DNA from: Metallyticus violacea
Taxonomy: Eukaryota > Arthropoda > Insecta > Mantodea > Metallyticidae
Direction: 5' to 3'
DNA length: 64,000 nucleotides
NCBI GenBank assembly: GCA_030762175.1
Contig: CM060833.1
Location: 165,232,001-165,296,000 of the forward strand
Shown here in pieces: positions 58,959 through 64,000 of the stretch; position 1 is the stretch's first letter; the number at the start of each line of letters is the position of its first letter. The position numbers and the translations under genes were made by a program. The notes below the pieces were generated by a model. The model saw only the letters and a list, made by a program, of their open reading frames with translations, did no database searches and had not been told where the DNA came from.

Positions 58959-59275
58959 AATGACTACCTCCTTGGTCTAGTGGTTAGCGTTGCTGAATGC
59001 TGTCCTGGTTCGGTTGCCAGTACGTACTTAGGAATTTTTTTAAGTTAGGGAGGTCTGGAACGTGAGGACAATTGGGAAGCTGCCTGATAGAGAGGTGGCC
59101 ATCTCCGATCTAGTAAGCCGTGATATAGCGGTCAGCGGGATGCGGATGATTACATCCCCCCTGCAATACTGAAATCACGTGATGGAGGTAGAAGACGCGG
59201 CAAAGCTCAGGCCCAACCGGTGACTTTTACTAGGGTTACTCTGAAAGATAAAGTGTACGGAAGACCCTCGTATAT
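58959..59275 (+). mobile_element. SINE-3: single copy with tRNA-Glu/Asp-like head
   Basis: The head reads ACCTCCTTGGTCTAGTGGTT then AGCGTTGCTGA and a B box GGTTCGGTTGCC. The A box TGGTCTAGTGGTTAGC is nearly perfect. The body is unrelated to SINE-1 and SINE-2 (GAGGTCTGGAACGTGAGG and later GTGATATAGCGGTCAGCG). No second copy was seen here, so extent is approximate. It could be a tRNA pseudogene, but the acceptor strands do not pair and the GC-richer body suggests a SINE. Confidence 0.6.
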
Positions 59276-60054
59276 TGTAGCAATTAAACGACTTTACACT
59301 GAGAGCATTTCATTCAAGTGTTTAACAGACACATTGGGAGAACAGAAATTGTAGAACTTTCCCAAGGGTATGTACATAAACTTTTTGTACCTTAGATTTC
59401 GACATAGTCACTTGCTCGGGTCTACCTGTCCATATTGGAATGTTCTAAAGAAAAAAATTGTGTATATGTGTGGGCTTTACCATTTACTTTGGATCGTTGT
59501 CATCTGCATACTTCTTATCCGGCAAATGCTTTTTCAAAAGTCCAAAAAATTTAGCATGATTTTCCCACCAGGGGGCTGTATATTGATCGGAGAAGACGGG
59601 TGCTTTCATGGAATCGATTGTCTCTTATTCTCTGACTCATAAGGGTAAATCAAGATTGTCTCTAGTTACGATTTGACGATAAAAATTTCCCTTAAGTCCA
59701 AGTATTCCTGACATATAGTCTGCCGTGTACGCTTGTGATCATCTTACAGTGGCCCTGGGACCCATCTTTATGCAACCGAGGTCAATATTGAAAATACTGT
59801 ACAGTCAATTTTACTTCTATAGCAATTTGATCGTAGATTCGCTCTTGATCTGCTGTCTAATACATTAACGTAACACAAACTGGTACCCCATTGTGTTTAC
59901 CAATGTTTTAAGTTCGATGTGCGTTATATGCTTTCATTAGAAAATAGTTTCGTGCAAAATATCTCAGAGATACACCAGTGATGCTCATACCACAATAGTA
60001 TTAAAATTTGATTGTTAACCCTTTGGTTAATTCGTTGTGTTGATAGATATGGTA
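59276..60054. other. Unassigned stretch
   Basis: A 90-codon frame at 59370-59642 (+) has mixed hydrophobic composition but no recognised family. Confidence 0.45.
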
Positions 60055-60108
60055 CTAGTGTGTGTGTGTGCGCGTGCGTGCGTGCGTGCGTGTTTCGCGC
60101 GCACGGCG
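60055..60108. repeat. Alternating purine-pyrimidine tract
   Basis: GT repeats pass into CGTG repeats and then CGCGCGCAC, about 50 bp. Such alternation can adopt Z-DNA. It lies about 50 bp 5' of the mariner M6 terminal repeat. Confidence 0.9.
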
Positions 60109-60157
60109 GGAACGTAACCAAAACTTTATAGAGTGCCACCGATGTTACCCAAATTTG

Positions 60158-62104
60158 GGTTTCAGCTCTGAAAGCGGACCACTTTTCTTTGTCTATAATA
60201 GTGCATAATATGTCAAAGAACGTTATAGAAAACTGTTGTTATTTAATAAAATTTCCTCGTACACACATATTCATATATTACCCTAGTCGAAATGATATCC
60301 GAATTGGAGAACAGGGAGTGTTAATATCCTATAGTCGAGCAGTTCAGTAATATGGAAGTTCGACATGAACGGTGCAAGAAAGGGGCGTCTCACAGTGAAC
60401 GACGAATATTAATTGTTATAAAATTGATCATGAGAAAAAATATTTCACGAAAAACAAGTTCCTACAAATCTTTAAAGATTATTTAAATTCTACAGTCCAA
60501 TTTGTTGACGAGCCCAAATACTTTTGATAGATTCATAATCAGAGATTTAACTGTCCAAGGAAAAAGAGCATGTTCAGCATGATGGTTAACCAATTTCTGG
60601 TCACCCTGGAAATGCGAATTCTGCTGTTTCGTGAACACAATTGATTACTGCAGGATATGTAGCACAAAAGCTCTGTAACAGCCCTTCAAGAGACCCCAGA
60701 AGGGATCAACCACATCGGCAGTAGACGTAGAACCCCAGAAAGCGACGCTTATCCTATTCTTGTTCCAGTTTCTGTATGTTTTCTCATGTAGCGAATTGAT
60801 CTTGTGTCGTCGAAAGAAAACGCTTTGTCATCAATCCATAATGCCGTATTCTTAACATTCTTTCGAGTGTTTAAAGTTTCATGTATCTAGGTAGATGTGT
60901 TGAGATTCTATAGTACTTTTCATGATACTCTGTATGTAGTGTGTGGCGATTTTACGATGGATCCAAGATTAGAACAGAGAGTGTGGATCTAATTCTGTGC
61001 AAATCTCGGGAAAAATGCTACGGAGACACTCGCAATGATTCAACAAGTATTTGGGAGACAACGCATGAACCGTACACGTGTGTTTGAGTGATATGCTCTG
61101 TTCAGGGCCGGCCGTACTGCTATTGAAGACGATGCTTCCACCGGTAGGCCCTTCAGCTGCACAACGCCTGACATTGTTGCCAAAGTTCAACACTTCGTTC
61201 TTCCGGATCGACGTCGAACCATTGAAGACCTTGCTCATAAAGTGGGACATGCCAAGGAATTTTAATTGAGGAATTAGGTATGCATCGTGTCGCCTCAAAA
61301 TTTGTGCCAAAGATCCTGACTGCTATTCAGAAGGCCCAGCGTGTTGAAGTTTGCACGGAGCTTTGTCAGGCCGTATCCGATGACCCTACCTTCTTGCCCA
61401 GGGTCATCACCGATGAGCTGCTAATTACCCTGAGACAAAACAACAATACTCCCAGAGGAAGAGCCCGAACTCACCAAGACCAAAAAAAGCGAGACAAGTG
61501 AAGAGCAAAATCAAGAACATGCTCCTCGTTTTCTTTGATACTAAGGAATTGTGCACAAAGAATTCGTCCCACTAAATCAAACAGTGAATTCCACGTACTA
61601 CTGTGACGTTTTGCGACGGCTCCGTGAAGATGTGCGGAGACGACGGCCGAAACTTTGGCGACAAGGGAACTGGCTGTTGCATTACAGTAATGGGCCCCGT
61701 CATAATTCCTTGTTCATCAGGATCTTTTTGACGAAAATCAACAGAATGGTTGTTCCCCACCCACCGTACTCGCCTGATTTGGCACCCTGCGACTTCGCTC
61801 TATTCCCCCAACTGAAAATCAAGTTTAAAGGACGTCGGTTCGGCACAGTTGAGAGGATTCAAGAAGAAACGCTGTCTGTGCTAAACACCCTCAAAGAAAA
61901 TGACTTCCAAAATGCGCTTGGAAAATGGCCGAATCGCTGGGACCGGTGTATGCGTGTGGAAGGGAACTACTTCGAGGGTAACGCCAGTCATTAGTCTCAA
62001 AGTAAGTTTTTGACCAGATGGCAGCACCAGTCCCGAATATTCCGGACACCTTCTCTTATTATGTACCACTATAGATAAAAGGTGGTCCGCTTTCAGAACT
62101 GATT
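60158..62104 (+). mobile_element. Mariner-like element M6 with long terminal inverted repeats
   Basis: Terminal inverted repeats of about 45-50 bp (60158-60210 and 62055-62104) share CTGAAAGCGGACCAC followed by a CTATA(A/G)TRG.ACATAATA-like inner part. The transposase starts near 60957 (MDPRLEQRVWI). It reads through an HTH ('FCANLGKNATETLAMIQQVF', RAGRTAIEDDASTGRP), IVAKVQHFVLPDRRRTIEDL, MHRVASKFVPKILTAIQKAQ, the first-Asp region ('VITDELLIT', where 'TGDE' has lost a Gly codon), VLRRLREDVRRRRPKLWRQG, NWLLHYSNGP (second Asp replaced by Tyr) and PHPPYSPDLAPCDFALFPQL (third Asp kept), ending near EGNYFEGN. Frame changes and the lost Asp make it inactive. The 147-codon frame at 61551-61994 is its C-terminal half. 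About 750 bp between the left repeat and the start codon are not transposase and may contain a second insertion. Confidence 0.92.
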
Positions 62105-63034
62105 TTGGAAGTTATTGCAGCAGCAGTTTACATTAAATGATGAAGCAGTAAATTTTTCTTTTTATTTTTCTTTCTATAAAAAGTTGATTCTCCTATTTAT
62201 TTAGTAAGATAAGGTAACGTAAAAATGGCTTTTTGAGTCGAAACCGGATTTGCTATGAAACAACTGCCTGGCAAACAATCCCCTTCTACAACCTCTCTCC
62301 AAGTCCTCCATCCAGAAAACATTTGAACACGAATGCACGCTGGGCAAAAAGATATTTAGGCCCGCGTATGAATTTAGAGAGCACCCTTAAATCGTTTTCC
62401 TGCAAGCCAGTCTGAATCAGGGCAAATATTCCAGCATAAGCGAGGGTGGAGTTTGTGAATGTAAACCACTAGGTCGGTAGCTGAAAGGAGAGCTTCTGTT
62501 CTTTAAATGAAATGTATGAAAAGATGATGCAAAGGATTCTGGGATCCATTATGTTACCAAGTGAGCACAACCGGGAAAAGGCTTACCCAAAATACCTTGT
62601 TCTGACCGAGAACACCCTAGTAATGACAGTGGATTTGCTTGCCTATGAAAAGAATATTGTCAATAAAATACACGATTCCTTGGTGAAACTGGAGTAAAGA
62701 AGCAAAGTAAATTGCATATAAGTAATAAACAGGTTTGCTTTCCTTTAACTGTAAACGTAAAACTTCGGTTTTCTTTGAAAAGGAAGGATGATGGTGAAAA
62801 AGAAATTATTTGTGAATGGTAAACAGGAAACCATCATCTAGCAATAAAGCGTATAACCATACTTACATTTCTTTTCGAAAATTAGGGGAGAGGGACAAAT
62901 TAATATTAGTAACAAATAAGCCTGTTTTATCTATTAATAGAACGTAGAATAAGAAGGAGGTTTCTTTCAATAAGGATACGATGATCATGGAAAAAAGAAA
63001 AGAATTGAGATAAGCAGACTTAAATCTCAATATC
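62105..63034. other. Unassigned stretch
   Basis: A 61-codon frame at 62512-62697 (+) shows no known family. AT-rich otherwise. Confidence 0.45.
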
Positions 63035-63110
63035 TAGTCCGCCACTCCCCACTGTTAATCATAGCATTAATTCTTCGAGGTATGGAGTGAAGTGGATTCT
63101 TAGGTAGTTT
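63035..63110 (-). pseudogene. Tc1-type transposase C-terminal relic
   Basis: The minus strand reads PLHSIPRRINAMINSGEWRT then RY and a stop. This fits the very end of Tc1-family transposases ('L..SmPrR..aVi...Gg.T.Y' before the stop). It is only about 25 codons long, so assignment is tentative. Confidence 0.4.
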
Positions 63111-63356
63111 TTGATGATTATTGCTTATTTTTGTAGCATTAAGTACTTAAAGTTGCGCTTTATTGGAGTAGACGGGCGCTTTGAGTATGAATGTATGTGC
63201 AAATGAGTGTATATATATGTCTGTGTGTGTGGGTATATGCGCGCATGTTTAAGTGTTTCTGCTTAGGTGATAATAACTGTAAATGTATTTCATGATCCCA
63301 TGCAAACAAATGTTGTGCAAGTAATGCCATTAAATATTAAGCAATAAATACACATT

Positions 63357-63438
63357 ACTACTACTACTACTATTACTACTACTATTACTACTACTACTCT
63401 ACTACTACTAGTAGTAGTACTCTAGTAGTAGTAGTATA
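63357..63438. repeat. (TAC)n/(TAG)n inverted microsatellite
   Basis: A run of TAC units with TAT and CTC interruptions is followed by its own complement (GTAGTAGTA), giving a palindrome around ACTACTACTAGTAGTAGT. It could extrude as a hairpin. SINE-1 follows directly. Confidence 0.93.
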
Positions 63439-63442
63439 TAAG

Positions 63443-63735
63443 TAGATCCTGGCGGTGTAGTAGTAACCATATTTGCCTCCTAAATGCAAGATCGTGGGTT
63501 CGATCCCGGCCAGGACCGATGGATTTTTCGGGTGTAAAAATCCTAAGTATGGCTTCCTTCAGAAGGGAAGTAATGCCGTGGGTCCCGTGTCGTACATTTA
63601 CGGCACAATAAAGAACCTCAAGCCTGAAAAAAAGAGACCTCTGAGCAAAATTTGTCGGCCGTTTCACGCCCTGAACTGAATGGGACGCTGATGACCTGAG
63701 ATATTAAAGAGCGTCCATAAATAAACACAATAAAA
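63443..63735 (+). mobile_element. SINE-1, full length
   Basis: Starts AGATCCTGGCGGTGTAGTAG, with B box GGGTTCGATCCC and CCAGGACCG. The body ends GAGCGTCCATAAATAAAC followed by an A-rich tail. Open frames on both strands are shadows. Confidence 0.93.
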
Positions 63736-64000
63736 ATTATCAATAAAATAAATAATAGCTTATTGTTTATGTATAATATCAAATTCTCCATGCCTTTGCA
63801 CTTTGTGACTCTGGTTTCCCCAAAACATCGCCACTGATGTTAAGATTTCGTTCTTATTTTCCAACATTCTATTGCTATCGATTAAAATTTGGTATGCAGA
63901 TTCTTTAGTCTGTAACATGCATAATTCATTTCGTTTTTAACATCCTTATATTATGCAACACCAGAGAGGGTGGAAAGCTTAGGTAGTTACAACTGAATTT
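63736..64000. other. Unassigned end of window
   Basis: AT-rich; nothing recognised. Confidence 0.5.

Noticed and set aside
60500..60850. Antisense Tc1-like transposase inside M6
   Set aside because: The minus-strand frame shows a vague 'DDKAFSFDD' block only; too little to name a family.
61551..61994. 147-codon frame as a functional transposase domain gene
   Set aside because: It is the C-terminal half of M6 with the second catalytic Asp replaced; upstream frame is broken.

Overview
This is a eukaryotic window, AT-rich and almost entirely non-coding. It looks like large-intron or intergenic DNA from an arthropod with a repeat-rich genome. The evidence is two abundant tRNA-derived SINE families, many mariner copies with target-site TA and terminal repeats, non-LTR retrotransposon fragments, long simple-sequence arrays, and one exon of an aminergic receptor that best fits the arthropod/protostome 5-HT1 class. 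I cannot tell from sequence alone whether the host is an arachnid or an insect. There are no operons, ribosome-binding sites, CRISPR arrays or rRNA genes. Nearly all long open frames are shadows of repeats.

The only host coding sequence I recognise with confidence is a 244-bp internal exon at 51191-51434 (+). It encodes TM1-TM3 of a serotonin 5-HT1-like GPCR, has canonical splice sites, and ends inside the DRY codon triplet. No neighbouring exon is visible, so much of the window may be intron of this gene. The second host-derived sequence is a broken ribosomal protein uS8 (RPS15A) copy at 41743-42103. It is preceded by what looks like a real 3' splice site.

Layout: 0-10 kb holds a 959-bp perfect ATAG array, a pogo/Tigger relic, a SINE-1, a possible CRE-containing promoter, SINE-2, an RTE-type LINE tail, a dead Mos1-like mariner and an endonuclease-domain LINE fragment. 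10-20 kb holds mariner M1 with a SINE-2 inside it, one copy (A) of an unclassified repeat, a LINE that looks twin-primed and ends in a CATA array, and a SINE-1. 20-30 kb is mostly unassigned with a CpG-richer patch, plus mariner M2, two SINE-1 copies, repeat copy B and a 31-bp minisatellite. 30-45 kb holds a SINE-2 nested in a SINE-1, mariner relics, the uS8 copy, many SINEs and a GC-rich segment. 45-64 kb holds a LINE split by a SINE, a Tc1/mariner-superfamily relic, mariner M4, the receptor exon, a ~100-bp tandem repeat in its 3' intron, a deletion-derivative transposon, a LINE tail, a third SINE type, a mariner with ~45-bp terminal repeats and a final SINE-1.

I did not find a new gene system. 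The most informative signals are structural: nested insertions with readable target duplications, an inverted submodule in an unclassified repeat, a twin-priming-like LINE, two diverged tandem repeats, and the uS8 copy that keeps an apparent splice acceptor.
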